A DNA stretch of 64,000 nucleotides from Dolomitihabitans soli (GCF_022213955.1 NZ_JAKNTW010000007.1:1-64000), one strand, 5' to 3'; shown: positions 17,555 to 26,095, counted from the stretch's first letter. Program-made: numbers and translations. The notes: a model not told the origin generated them from the letters alone.

Positions 17555-18594
17555 AGTCCGCTCGCCTTCTTCCGCCGCACCAGCGCGACGAGAACGGGAG
17601 CGCCGACGAAGGCGGTGACGATACCCACGGGGATCTCGCTGGGTCTCATCACGATGCGGCCGAGGATGTCGGAGACCAGCAGCAGGCTCGGGGCGAGGAG
17701 GATGCTGTAGGCGAAGATCCAGCGTTGGTGCGGGCCGACGATCCAGCGGGCCACGTGCGGCACCATGAGTCCGACGAATGCGATGGGTCCGGCGATCGCG
17801 GTGGCGCCACCGGCCAGGAGGGTGAGTGCGATCACCGCAAGCACACGGGTGCGTACCAACCGGACCCCTTGGGCGACCGCCAGCTCGTCACCCAGAGCCA
17901 GAGCGTTGAGTGGGCCCGACACCGCGAAGGCCAGGATGAGTGCCACCGCGAAGAACGGCAGGATCGGCCACACGACCTCGAGCGGGCGACCCACGATCGA
18001 CCCGGCGTTCCAGTACCGCATCGCGTCGAAGGCGTCCGGGTTGGTCAACTGGAGCGCCTCTCTGGCGCCGCCGAGCACGGCGCCGACGCAGACCCCGGTG
18101 AGCACTATGACCACCGGCGAGGAGCCCTGCCGTGTCGACCCAAGGGCGAGCACCAGGAGCGTGACGATCAGTGCCCCCGCGAACGCGAACCACATGTAGC
18201 CCTGGGCGTCGCGGACGCCGAGCAAGCCCACGGCGACCGTCACCGCGAAGGACGCACCGGCATTGACGCCGAGGATACCCGGATCGGCCAAGGGATTGCG
18301 GGTGAGCGCCTGGATCAACGCGCCCGACAAACCGAGTGCGACGCCGACGACCAGACCCACGATCGTGCGCGGCAGCCGGAAGTCGCGGATCGCGAACTGG
18401 TCGATGCCGGCAGAGGAGCGGAACAGCGCGTCCCACACCACTGACGGCGCGATCGCCGTCGACCCGATCATGACACTCAGCACCAGCAGGACCACCAGCA
18501 CCACCAGCGCGACGACCAGGCCGAGCAGACGACGACGCGGTCCGGGCACCGTCTCGGTGCCCGGACCGTCCTGCCGCAGGGCGAGGGCTGTCAC
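17551..18594 (-). CDS. FecCD-family iron-siderophore permease subunit (first)
   Basis: GTG 18594 overlaps the TGA of the binding-protein gene (GTGA), indicating translational coupling. The 347-aa polytopic protein has the family motifs FRLPRTIVGLVVGVALGLSGALIQALTRNPLADPGILG and GPIAFVGLMVPHVARW. It pairs with the second permease gene downstream. Confidence 0.93.
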   Translation of the reverse strand: MTALALRQDGPGTETVPGPRRRLLGLVVALVVLVVLLVLSVMIGSTAIAPSVVWDALFRSSAGIDQFAIRDFRLPRTIVGLVVGVALGLSGALIQALTRNPLADPGILGVNAGASFAVTVAVGLLGVRDAQGYMWFAFAGALIVTLLVLALGSTRQGSSPVVIVLTGVCVGAVLGGAREALQLTNPDAFDAMRYWNAGSIVGRPLEVVWPILPFFAVALILAFAVSGPLNALALGDELAVAQGVRLVRTRVLAVIALTLLAGGATAIAGPIAFVGLMVPHVARWIVGPHQRWIFAYSILLAPSLLLVSDILGRIVMRPSEIPVGIVTAFVGAPVLVALVRRKKASGL

Positions 18595-19601
18595 TTCTTG
18601 GCTGGGAGGGTCGCCAGTGCGCTGTCGAGCGAGTCCAGGTACCGGATGACGGGCCCGTAGGAGTTGTTGCTGGGGCAGAAGACTCCCAGCGCACGACCGG
18701 AGCTCACGGCAGGCAGCGCCTTCCAGGTGTTGGTCTCGACCACCGGCACGAAGGGCTCTGTCGGCTGGCCCGCGGCGTCGACGGGGTAGGTGATCACGTC
18801 GTACTTGGACAGCTCACCGATCTGCTCGAACGGCAAGGACTCGTAGGCCAAGGGGTCCTTGCCCTCGGCCGCCTCAGGGAGGTCCAGGCCGACGTCGTCC
18901 CGGGCAATCTCGGAGCAACCGATGTCCGCGATGTAGAACGTTCCGGGATCGCTCCAGTCTCCGCGGGAGACGTCGACGAACGAGGTGCCGTCGATGACCT
19001 TGCCGTAGGTCTCCTGAATCTTGGCGACCTTTTCCTTGAACTCCGCCTTCTGCCGGCTGAGCGCATCCGCGACGTTGCCGGCCTCCGCGATGGCGTCGGC
19101 GAAGGCCTTCCACTCGGTGTCGAGCCCCCAGAGCACGGTCGGGGCGATCGCCTCGAGTCGCTTGCCGATCTTGTCCCAGTCATTCGAGTGGAACTGGACC
19201 AGGATGAGGTCCGGCTTGAGGCTGGCGAGCTTCTCGAGGTCTACCTCACCACCGCTGCTGCCGACGATCTCGGCTGCCTCGTACACAGTCCTCTGTTCCT
19301 TCGGCAGCACGTCGAGGTCGGAGTCGGACACCTCGGTGACGCCCACTGGCTTGCCACCCAGATCGATGAAGGGGAGGTTCGTGTTGCCGATCGTGACGAT
19401 CCGCTGGGGGGCGAAGGGAACCTCGATGGTGCCGTTCTCGGCCTTGACGCTGCGGGTCTCGGCGGCCTCGACGCTGGGGGTCTCCACGGCCTTGTCGCCG
19501 GTGTCGCCGCCGTCACTGCCGCAGGCGGTGAGGACGAGCGACGCGCTCATCAGTGCGGCAGCAAGGGCTGCGCCGCGCCTCATCAGGGAGGTGTTGCTCA
19601 T
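18591..19601 (-). CDS. Siderophore-binding lipoprotein of ABC transporter
   Basis: The 336-aa product starts with a lipoprotein signal: Arg-rich n-region, hydrophobic core and lipobox LTAC followed by GSDGGDTGD. The mature part is a class III periplasmic-binding (TroA/FhuD-like) fold: APQRIVTIGNTNLPFIDLGGKPVG, LASLKPDLILVQ and WDKIGKRLEAIAPTVLWG are typical. It would be anchored outside the membrane and deliver Fe(III)-siderophore to the FecCD permeases. It follows the SIP-fusion gene by 42 bp. Confidence 0.92.
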   Translation of the reverse strand: MSNTSLMRRGAALAAALMSASLVLTACGSDGGDTGDKAVETPSVEAAETRSVKAENGTIEVPFAPQRIVTIGNTNLPFIDLGGKPVGVTEVSDSDLDVLPKEQRTVYEAAEIVGSSGGEVDLEKLASLKPDLILVQFHSNDWDKIGKRLEAIAPTVLWGLDTEWKAFADAIAEAGNVADALSRQKAEFKEKVAKIQETYGKVIDGTSFVDVSRGDWSDPGTFYIADIGCSEIARDDVGLDLPEAAEGKDPLAYESLPFEQIGELSKYDVITYPVDAAGQPTEPFVPVVETNTWKALPAVSSGRALGVFCPSNNSYGPVIRYLDSLDSALATLPAKK

Positions 19602-19643
19602 GGGTGTTCGCTTCTTTCTCTGTCTTCCCGGGGGTGCAGGGGT

Positions 19644-21509
19644 TCAGTCGGCGGTGGAGCGGAGGAGCTCGTGGACGGTGGCGCCCAGGCCGACGGTGTG
19701 CGCCGACCTGCGCGTGAGGCCGGCCCGGGCGATGACGGCGTCCAGCTCCGCCGCAGTGCGAAGGCCGGAGCCGTGGCAGACCAGGCCGATCAGGTCTTCC
19801 TCGCCGTCGTGCTCGTCGAGGTCGTCGGTGTCGAAGACCTCCTCGATCAGCAGCACCCGTCCGCCGGGGACGAGGTTCTCGGCCGCCCGGCGTAGTGCGT
19901 GAGCAGCGTCGGCGTCGGGCAGGGTCTTGAAGGCGCGGCTGATGAGCACGGCGTCGGCTGCTGGGCTGGGCTCGAAGACGGACTGCTCCAGCACGCTGAC
20001 CCGCGTGCGTTGCCGCTCGTCGGGAATCGTGGCGGGCAGGTCGCGGCGCAGCCAGTCGGCCTGAGCGGGCAGGGCGCAGATCGTCACGCGCAGGCTCTCG
20101 TGGGCTGCGACGTACTCACGGGCGTGGGCGCCGGCACCACCGGAGTGGATCACCAGGTGCTGGACTCCGGCGAGCAGGCCGGACGTGGCGATCGGTTCGG
20201 CCAGTGCGGGCTGGAACTTCGCCAGGCGCTCCAGGTGACGGTCCTCGTAGTCCTGCTCGGCTCGCACGTCGGCAAAGGTCTGGCCGGTGACCGAGGCGTA
20301 GGCGGGCTGGCCGGTGCGGACCGACTCCGTGAGGCCGTGGATCCCGAGCATCTCGCGACCGACCACCCCAGCGGAGTGGAGCCGGTCGGCGATGAACTCG
20401 AGAGTGAGGACATCGCCGACCGGCGTCAGGGCGTAGTGACACGGTTCTGTCTCGGTCACCACGTCCAGGGTGTGCAGGTAACGCAGCAGCTTGCCCAGAG
20501 CGCGCTCGTCGGCGCCGGCCTTGGCGGCCAGCTCGGTCACGCTGGTCACGCCGCGGGAGACCAGATCGGGAACGCCCAGCTCGACGGCAGTGCGGATCGC
20601 GATCGGCGCGACAAGCTCGGTCAGGTCGTGGAGCTTCTGGAACGGGGTGACTGTCCTGTCCGGGTCGGGTACCGCCCCGTCGGTCTCCAGGGCGACGACC
20701 TCGGAGCGACGCCAGTAGCCGGCGAAGTCGATGTCCTCCTTGGGCACGCCACGGTCCTCGACCAGGTGCCGGCGGATGTCCCGGACGGCCGTGTGCTCGC
20801 CGGCCAGCCACGCGAACGCCTGGCCCGGCCACCACTCCGCACTGCGGACGGCCTCGGTGAGCAGCGACACGGTCCCGGCCGTTACGCCGGGGCGGACCAG
20901 CCACGTCACGTCCACCCCTAGCAGCTCGCGCAGCTCCTGGCGGTGGGCGTCCTCAGCGATCTCGATGAACACCTGCGCCCGGGCGTCGGGCGGGAGCTCG
21001 TCGAGCAGGCGGCCGATCGCGGGGAGTGCGGTGTCGTCGCCTGCCACGAGCAACCAGTCGGCGCCGGCCGGGAACGCCTTGGACGTGCTCGGGCCGCTGA
21101 GGTGGATCCGGTCACCCGGCTGGGTGCGATAGGCCCACGTCGTTCCCGCGCCCACCCCGTGCTTGACGAAGTCCACGTCCAGCTCGCCGGCCTCGGGGTC
21201 CCACCGGCGAACCGTGTAGGCCCTCGACAGCGGTCGAGGATCCTTGGGCACGATCAACTTGGCCTCGCCCTGGACCGGGAGCACCGGGTCGCGCTGACCT
21301 GGGTACGGGAAGTAGAACCCGAGGTCGTCGTCGAAGCCCGAGGACTCGAAGGCCGGCCGTACGAAGCCGTCCGCAGTGGTGAACGCACCCAACTGTTCGC
21401 CGCTCAGCGTGACCCGCCGCATCCCCGGGGTGATGTCGACAGTCCGGACCACCTCGACCTCACGCAGGGTCGGCGGGTGCACGGTCAGCCGGCGCGAGGT
21501 CTTGGGCAT
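19644..21509 (-). CDS. Fusion of siderophore-interacting flavin reductase (SIP) and O-methyltransferase-like domain
   Basis: The 621-aa product combines two units. Residues about 10-275 are a ViuB/YqjH-type siderophore-interacting protein: MRRVTLSGEQL, PLSRAYTVRRWDPEAGELDVDFVKHG for flavin binding, GPGS-like LSGPSTSKAFPAGADWLLVAGDDTALPAI for NAD(P)H, and the C-terminal YWRRS. Residues about 290-615 look like a dimerising O-methyltransferase (ELVAPIAIRTAVELGVPDLVS winged-helix part, then a Rossmann part with VLISRAFKTLPDADAAHALRRAAENLVPGGRVLLIEE). The SAM-binding motif I is degenerate (LVIHSGGAGAHA, lacking the usual acidic residue). SIP proteins release iron by reducing Fe(III)-siderophores. 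The fused domain's role is unknown; it may modify or just bind the siderophore. It is the first gene of the iron operon, 72 bp downstream of an iron box. Confidence 0.85.
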   Translation of the reverse strand: MPKTSRRLTVHPPTLREVEVVRTVDITPGMRRVTLSGEQLGAFTTADGFVRPAFESSGFDDDLGFYFPYPGQRDPVLPVQGEAKLIVPKDPRPLSRAYTVRRWDPEAGELDVDFVKHGVGAGTTWAYRTQPGDRIHLSGPSTSKAFPAGADWLLVAGDDTALPAIGRLLDELPPDARAQVFIEIAEDAHRQELRELLGVDVTWLVRPGVTAGTVSLLTEAVRSAEWWPGQAFAWLAGEHTAVRDIRRHLVEDRGVPKEDIDFAGYWRRSEVVALETDGAVPDPDRTVTPFQKLHDLTELVAPIAIRTAVELGVPDLVSRGVTSVTELAAKAGADERALGKLLRYLHTLDVVTETEPCHYALTPVGDVLTLEFIADRLHSAGVVGREMLGIHGLTESVRTGQPAYASVTGQTFADVRAEQDYEDRHLERLAKFQPALAEPIATSGLLAGVQHLVIHSGGAGAHAREYVAAHESLRVTICALPAQADWLRRDLPATIPDERQRTRVSVLEQSVFEPSPAADAVLISRAFKTLPDADAAHALRRAAENLVPGGRVLLIEEVFDTDDLDEHDGEEDLIGLVCHGSGLRTAAELDAVIARAGLTRRSAHTVGLGATVHELLRSTAD

Positions 21510-21580
21510 GCGGGGAACTCAACTTTCCGGTCGCTTCGAGGGCAGAGGCAGCGCGCCGGCATCAGGAGGGCGCGCATTGG

Positions 21581-21599
21581 TAAGGTTAGGCAAACCTCA
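21581..21599. promoter_or_regulatory. DmdR/IdeR/DtxR-type iron box
   Basis: The 19-mer TAAGGTTAGGCAAACCTCA matches the consensus TTAGGTTAGGCTAACCTAA at 16 of 19 positions, including both inner half-sites. It lies between the divergent SIP-fusion operon and AraC-type gene, 72 bp and 39 bp from their starts. Repression of both promoters by an iron-loaded DtxR-family protein is expected. Confidence 0.85.
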
Positions 21600-21637
21600 C
21601 CTGCAATAGTGTGCGCAGACTGCCGTATGGTTAGGAC

Positions 21638-23245
21638 GTGGTGGTGCCCTCGTCGTTCGCCGCGGGCGCCGGCGACCCGCCGCCGATTCCGGACGCGCGG
21701 TTGGGTTCGACAGATGCGCCCGTTCGACCGCTGCTGCTCTGGGTTCGCGCTGGCGAGGCGCACGTGCGCCTCGACGGCGGGCCGGTGCTCCACCTCAAGG
21801 CTGGCGAAGGCGCCTGGATTCCCGCAGATGGCTGGGCAGAGCGGGCGATCACCACTGAGCCAGGCACTGTCGCCTTCCCGCTGTGGCCCCACGCGAGTGT
21901 CGGCGCTTGGGGGTTGTCGGAACTGACGCGGTTCGACGTTCCCAGCGGCTGGCAGGACTGGTTGATCCAGCTCTTCAACCTGCAGGTCACTCCGTTCAGC
22001 GGCCGCGGGTACTCCCCCGAGGCGATCGAGGAGCTCCTTCGGCGTCCTGGCTCGCGCTCGCCGGTGCCCGTCGAGGTCGGGCGAAATCCGACCTCAGAGG
22101 GATTCGCCTCGCCGGCGATGCCGCAAGCCCGCGGCGCCAGAGCAGTCGCCGAGGAACTGATTCGCGACCCCGCGCTTGACCTCACGGTCGAGCAATGGGC
22201 GTCGCGGGTGCTCTCCAGCGCGCGCACCCTTCGCCGTGACTTCCTCGCCGACACCGCGCTCACGTTCGAGCAGTGGCGGCTGCTCTGCCGGCTCGGCGCC
22301 GCCGTGGAGTTCCTCGCTGCCGGTTACGACGTGGACCAGGTGGCCGCTCGAGTGGGCTTCGCCAGCCGCAACGGCCTCACGCGGGCCTTCAAGGGACGGT
22401 TCGGACTGACCCCCCACGAGTTCGGACGGGAGCTCTCCGCCCGACCCGGCGCCGGTGGGCTGACGCAACGGGCAGCGGCGGCACGGCAGACCGACGACCT
22501 GATCCGGATGATGCGCAAGATGGACACTCCCGCTGCGCCTGAGATGCTGCCCGCGGCCAGCACGCCGTCGCACACCAACGACATCCACGTCCTCAGCTGG
22601 ATGTATCGAGGCAGCGGGTACCTTGACATCGGCGACCGACGCTACGAGCGGGAGCGAGGGGTGGCGACCTGGATCCCTGCAGAAATGGAGCATGTCACCG
22701 GCCTCCGCGAGAACTCCGTCTCCCTGCCGCTGGGCAACGCGAGTACCGGCGACCTCCAACTGACAGTGCCGCTGCAGGTGCGGTTCTCGCCTGCGTGGGA
22801 CGACTACTTGATGTTCTGCTCGATCAGCGCCCGGTCCGGACTGCGTCCCGACGACCACAACCCCCGCCACATCCTCGACCTGTTCGCGGAACAGGTTGCC
22901 GCGCAGCGAGCGCTGTCGGTGCCGATGCCCACCAATCCGCGCGCGCGTGCTGTCGCGATGGAGTGCTTGCGTCGTATCGGCGAGCCTGGCGGGACGCATG
23001 ATGTTGATGTCCGCGCTGAGATCCACCGTGCCTTCCGCGACGAGACAGGTATGACACTGGGTCGCTGGCGCTATGCCGCCCGCATGCGCATCGCTCGCGA
23101 CCTGCTCGCCGGGGGCGCCCCGCCCAGCGCCGTCGCGCGCCGGATCGGGTACGCCCACCTACCCACGTTCAGCGCGGCCTTCTCCCGCTTCCACGGACTG
23201 TCTCCGCGCGACTACCAGCAGCGCGAGTCTGAGCGGAACCAGTAG
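21638..23245 (+). CDS. AraC-type regulator with two tandem sensor-HTH modules
   Basis: The protein is about 535 aa and contains two complete AraC modules in one chain. Each has a cupin-like sensor (RAGEAHVRLDGGPVLHLKAGEGAWIPADGW; and YRGSGYLDIGDRRYERERGVATWIPAEMEH) followed by an AraC double helix-turn-helix (first around FEQWRLLCRLGAAVEFLA..RNGLTRAFKGRFGLTPHEF; second around RWRYAARMRIARDLLAGG..YAHLPTFSAAFSRFHGLSPRDYQQ). Three in-frame GTG codons at 21638, 21641 and 21644 compete as starts; 21644 has the best spacing from AGGA. It diverges from the siderophore operon across an iron box, so it is probably its ligand-responsive activator (as for AraC regulators of siderophore loci, which sense the ferri-siderophore). 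Confidence 0.85.
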   Translation: MVVPSSFAAGAGDPPPIPDARLGSTDAPVRPLLLWVRAGEAHVRLDGGPVLHLKAGEGAWIPADGWAERAITTEPGTVAFPLWPHASVGAWGLSELTRFDVPSGWQDWLIQLFNLQVTPFSGRGYSPEAIEELLRRPGSRSPVPVEVGRNPTSEGFASPAMPQARGARAVAEELIRDPALDLTVEQWASRVLSSARTLRRDFLADTALTFEQWRLLCRLGAAVEFLAAGYDVDQVAARVGFASRNGLTRAFKGRFGLTPHEFGRELSARPGAGGLTQRAAAARQTDDLIRMMRKMDTPAAPEMLPAASTPSHTNDIHVLSWMYRGSGYLDIGDRRYERERGVATWIPAEMEHVTGLRENSVSLPLGNASTGDLQLTVPLQVRFSPAWDDYLMFCSISARSGLRPDDHNPRHILDLFAEQVAAQRALSVPMPTNPRARAVAMECLRRIGEPGGTHDVDVRAEIHRAFRDETGMTLGRWRYAARMRIARDLLAGGAPPSAVARRIGYAHLPTFSAAFSRFHGLSPRDYQQRESERNQ

Positions 23246-23428
23246 CACCGTTGCTGTCCTGCAAAGCGGCCCTATCCGCCGCGATCAGGAGGCCCTCCTG
23301 CATACCTGTCGGCTTCTCGGAACTGGTGTGCGCAAGGTCCGAGACTTTGCGACGGGCAGGGTGCGTGCGTTCGTGTTCACGATCGTCACGGTAGGCGGCC
23401 TTGCACTGAGTTGTTCGCTCAGCCGGAG
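23246..23428. other. Intergenic stretch left of the ISL3-end palindrome
   Basis: No convincing gene is seen. It ends with AGCCGGAG (23421-23428), which is repeated at 23468-23475 on the other side of the palindrome. Confidence 0.4.
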
Positions 23429-23468
23429 TGGGATCTGGCCCACTTTTCGAAAAGTGGGCCAGATCCCA
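23429..23468. mobile_element. 40-bp perfect palindrome built from two ISL3-type terminal repeats, with 8-bp flanking direct repeat
   Basis: Each arm reads TGGGATCTGGCCCACTTTTC and the two arms meet at TTCGAA with no spacer. The outer 13 bases GGGATCTGGCCCA are identical to the ends of the ISL3 element at 31860-34338. AGCCGGAG occurs at 23421-23428 and again at 23468-23475, an 8-bp direct repeat, the target-duplication size known for ISL3. The right copy shares one base with the palindrome. This looks like a minimal non-autonomous element, two ends with nothing between. It could also act as a hairpin downstream of the AraC-type gene, but no U-tract follows. Confidence 0.7.
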
Positions 23469-23544
23469 GCCGGAGCCGTCATAGCCACTCCGCCGCGAAC
23501 ATGGCCCGCACCCGCCCGGGCGCCGCTCCCTCCTGGCGCTCGGC

Positions 23545-23799
23545 ATGACCACGTCCGACGGGCAGGCGCCAGATCCCGGCACGTGGCTACTGGACAAGAT
23601 TGACAACCGCGAGCAGGCCGTGGCCCGCCAGATCGAGCAGACCCAGGCCGAGATCGACACCCTGACCGCGCGGCTGCGCGAGCTGCAAGAAGCGGCCGAG
23701 CATCTGCAGATCACCCGCAAGACCCTGCTCGCCCTCGTCGGCGAACCCGACGCCGGCAGCGCCGCGCCGGCTGCCGCGATCCCCGGCCACCCCGCCTAG
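23545..23799 (+). CDS. Small coiled-coil protein
   Basis: The 84-aa protein starts at ATG 23545. Residues 12-70 form a heptad-rich amphipathic helix (DKIDNREQAVARQIEQTQAEIDTLTARLRELQEAAEHLQITRKTLLAL), followed by an Ala/Pro-rich tail. No enzymatic motif is seen. It resembles small coiled-coil proteins near transposases in actinomycetes (recollection, not verified). Codon third-position GC fits a real gene; the function is unknown. Confidence 0.55.
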   Translation: MTTSDGQAPDPGTWLLDKIDNREQAVARQIEQTQAEIDTLTARLRELQEAAEHLQITRKTLLALVGEPDAGSAAPAAAIPGHPA

Positions 23800-23864
23800 A
23801 CCCGCGTCGTCACTATCGCGACCGACCCGCCGCCCATCACCGCCCCGACCGGCCGGTCCGGCCG

Positions 23865-24290
23865 GACCGGCCGGACCTCCACGGCCTGTTCGCCGAGCAC
23901 TGGCCGGCCCAATTCCCCCTGATCGACTTCGGCCTCAGCATCGCCTGCGTCAATTGCACCAAGGACGCGAAGGCCACCATCGCCGACCAGATGGTTGTCT
24001 GGCCGTGCCTGGTCGCCGAGAAGGCCATCGCGCACGGGATCGGCGCCGAGTTCATCGCCGACAAGGCCTCCGCGGCCCGCTGCGGCACCCAGCTCCACCC
24101 CTGGTCAGCGGCACGGCATGGACAGTGCGAAGCGCGGTTGCGCTATCGACAGTGCGCTACCGCTCCTCTCCGGAGAACGATCACCCCGGATTCTCCCGGC
24201 GCCAACAGGCGCGGCGACGCCCTTCGAAGAGACGTCGCCGCTCGCCTAGGGACGAAACGGGGCTACCTGCGGGACCGTCGCTTGGGATGA
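23865..24290 (+). other. Possible Cys-containing coding remnant without a clear start
   Basis: One frame reads DLHGLFAEHWPAQFPLIDFG, then CVNCTKDAKATIADQMVVWPC and AARCGTQLHPW before becoming Arg-rich. The CxxC plus two further Cys suggest a small metal-binding protein or transposon-borne fragment. No start codon with a ribosome site exists before ATG 23991, and the 3' part looks non-coding. I do not recognise the family. Confidence 0.25.
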
Positions 24291-24384
24291 CCCGTCGATC
24301 TATATGACACCAGCACGAGGACGGCTGTGAGGAGAATGCTGCCGGCCGTGAGGCCGGCGATCCACTCCGGGGGAAGGCGCCTCC

Positions 24385-24928
24385 AGCTCGGCGCGCATCT
24401 CGGCCTTCAACTCGGCGATGAAGTCCTTCGGGTCCAGCGGCTTGCGCAGCTCGGCGTAGTTCTCCACGCGGCGCGGGCGGCGAAGTCCTTGGGCAGATCC
24501 TCCTCCGGATCGCGAAAGGAATAAGCGCCGACCACCCAGATCTCCTTGCACCGCAGGGCCTCACACAGCGCCTGGAAGGTGACGATCTCATACACCATCC
24601 GCACCACCCGCCGACGCCCGAGCTTGTCGTTCTTGAACACCAGGTCCTCCCACTCCCCGGCCGTGCCGCGATGCTCGGGCACCACCTCGCCGCGCGGGTA
24701 GTAGGTGGTGTTGCCCGCCTTGGCGTAGCGGCGGATCAACTTCAGCGCCTCGATCACCGGCGGGAAGGCGGTGTTGTTGCTCTTGAACTCTAGGGTGTCC
24801 AGCAGCGCGATCAGGCCGCGCCGGTAGTGGTTGATGTAGGAGGCGCGCAGCGTGGTCTGCACCGTGGTTCGATAGGCCGGGCCCTTGGTCTTGAACTCGT
24901 TCCCGCAGACGGCTCTTGCCGCCCGCAC
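24385..24928 (-). pseudogene. Tn3-family transposase (TnpA) fragment, frameshifted
   Basis: The frame from 24928 reads YINHYRRGLIALLDTLEFKSNN, then VIEALKLIRRYAKAGNTTYYP and VYEIVTFQALCEALRCKEIWVVGAYSFRDPEEDLPKDF, a hallmark central segment of actinobacterial Tn3 transposases. It then shifts frame near 24480 to YAELRKPLDPKDFIAELKAEM. The N-terminal DNA-binding part and the C-terminal DDE domain are both missing. It lies just downstream of the AI-2E-type gene; another TnpA piece lies on its other side. Confidence 0.8.
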
Positions 24929-24973
24929 CGGCCCGTACCTTCACCCGCCCGTGAACCTCTCCTTGCCCCCTCT

Positions 24974-26095
24974 TCACCGTGCTGTTGACGGTGCCGGCTC
25001 CGGCCGGGTGGCCGCGTACGTGTCGACGAGCGAGAACAGCATGGCCGTGGCAGGGATAGACAGCAGGGCGCCCACCGGACCGAACAGCGCCGCGCCCAGG
25101 AGCACGGCGGTGAAGGAGACCGCGGGGTGGAGGTCGACCGACCGCGCGCTGATCCTCGGCTCCAGTGTTAGGTTCTCGACCTGCTGATACAGGATCGCCC
25201 AGGCCAGCGCCGCGATCCCCGTCCAGGGCTGGGGCGAGGCCAACCCCACCAGGGTGGGCAGAGCGATGGAGATGTAAGTGCCGATCGTGGGGACGAACTG
25301 GGCAACCACCCCCGTCCACACGCCGAGCGCGAGCCACGACGGCATGCCGATCAGCAGAAACACCACGGCCGACAGGCTTCCGTTGATGGTGGCCAGGATG
25401 AGCCGGGCGGAGACGTAGCCGCCGGTCTTCTCGATGGACAGTTCCCAGACCCGGCTGAAGACGTGCTGCGGCCGGTGCGGCAGCAGGCGCGCGATCCACC
25501 GGCGCAGGCGGGGACCGTCAGCTGAGAGGTAGAAGGCCAGCAGCAGGATGGTGACCAGGTTGAACACCGCTTTTGTCACCGTTCCCAGCAGGCTCAGCAC
25601 ACCGCCGAGCACGCCTTGCGCGTATTCGGCGGCCTGCGCGGGGGTGAGGTTGATGGAGGCGAGGATGTCGGCCACCTTGTACTGGGTACCGAGTCGGGTG
25701 TTGACCCAGGAGGTGACGGTCTCGGCGACGGCGGGCAGGTGGCGAAGGAGCTGCGCCGCCTGCTCCAGGAACAGATTGCCGAACAACGCGAGGAAGATGA
25801 CCGCCGCCAGGATGAGCCCTGCCATCATCACCAGGGTGGCCCTGGCCCTCGGCATCCACCTGGACAGCCTGCGCACCGCCGGCTCCATCGCCAGGGAGAC
25901 GAACCAGGCCAGTATCAGCAGGATGACCAGCCAGCCTGCGTCGGTCAGCACGAAGTGCGCGAAGAGCGCAGCTCCGACGACGGCCGCCAGCGCGAGCCCG
26001 GCCCGGGCCACGTTCGCGGGCGCCAGCAGCACCCGGACCGATCGCGGCAGCTCGGCGGCGCGCCGCCCTCCTCGCGCCGCACCCGGCTTGATCAT
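24974..26095 (-). CDS. AI-2E family transporter (TqsA/YdiK/PerM-like membrane protein)
   Basis: The start ATG 26095 follows AGGAGGAGG. The 373-aa protein has about eight hydrophobic segments in the family order: two N-terminal (VVGAALFAHFVLTDAGWLVILLILAWFV), a pair after ARATLVMMAGLILAAVIFLALFG, and a C-terminal block (VVFLLIGMPSWLALGVWTGVVAQFVPTIGTYISIALPTLVG and ILYQQVENLTLEPRI). Family members are putative exporters or antiporters; some are Na+/H+ antiporters and others were linked to autoinducer-2 export. The gene is intact although bracketed by Tn3 transposase remnants, so it may have been transposon cargo. Confidence 0.85.
   Translation of the reverse strand: MIKPGAARGGRRAAELPRSVRVLLAPANVARAGLALAAVVGAALFAHFVLTDAGWLVILLILAWFVSLAMEPAVRRLSRWMPRARATLVMMAGLILAAVIFLALFGNLFLEQAAQLLRHLPAVAETVTSWVNTRLGTQYKVADILASINLTPAQAAEYAQGVLGGVLSLLGTVTKAVFNLVTILLLAFYLSADGPRLRRWIARLLPHRPQHVFSRVWELSIEKTGGYVSARLILATINGSLSAVVFLLIGMPSWLALGVWTGVVAQFVPTIGTYISIALPTLVGLASPQPWTGIAALAWAILYQQVENLTLEPRISARSVDLHPAVSFTAVLLGAALFGPVGALLSIPATAMLFSLVDTYAATRPEPAPSTAR

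Noticed and set aside
23429-23468. The 40-bp palindrome as an ordinary intrinsic terminator
   Set aside because: It lies 180 bp after the stop, has no U-tract, matches ISL3 ends exactly and is flanked by an 8-bp direct repeat, so a transposon origin explains more; terminator activity is still possible.
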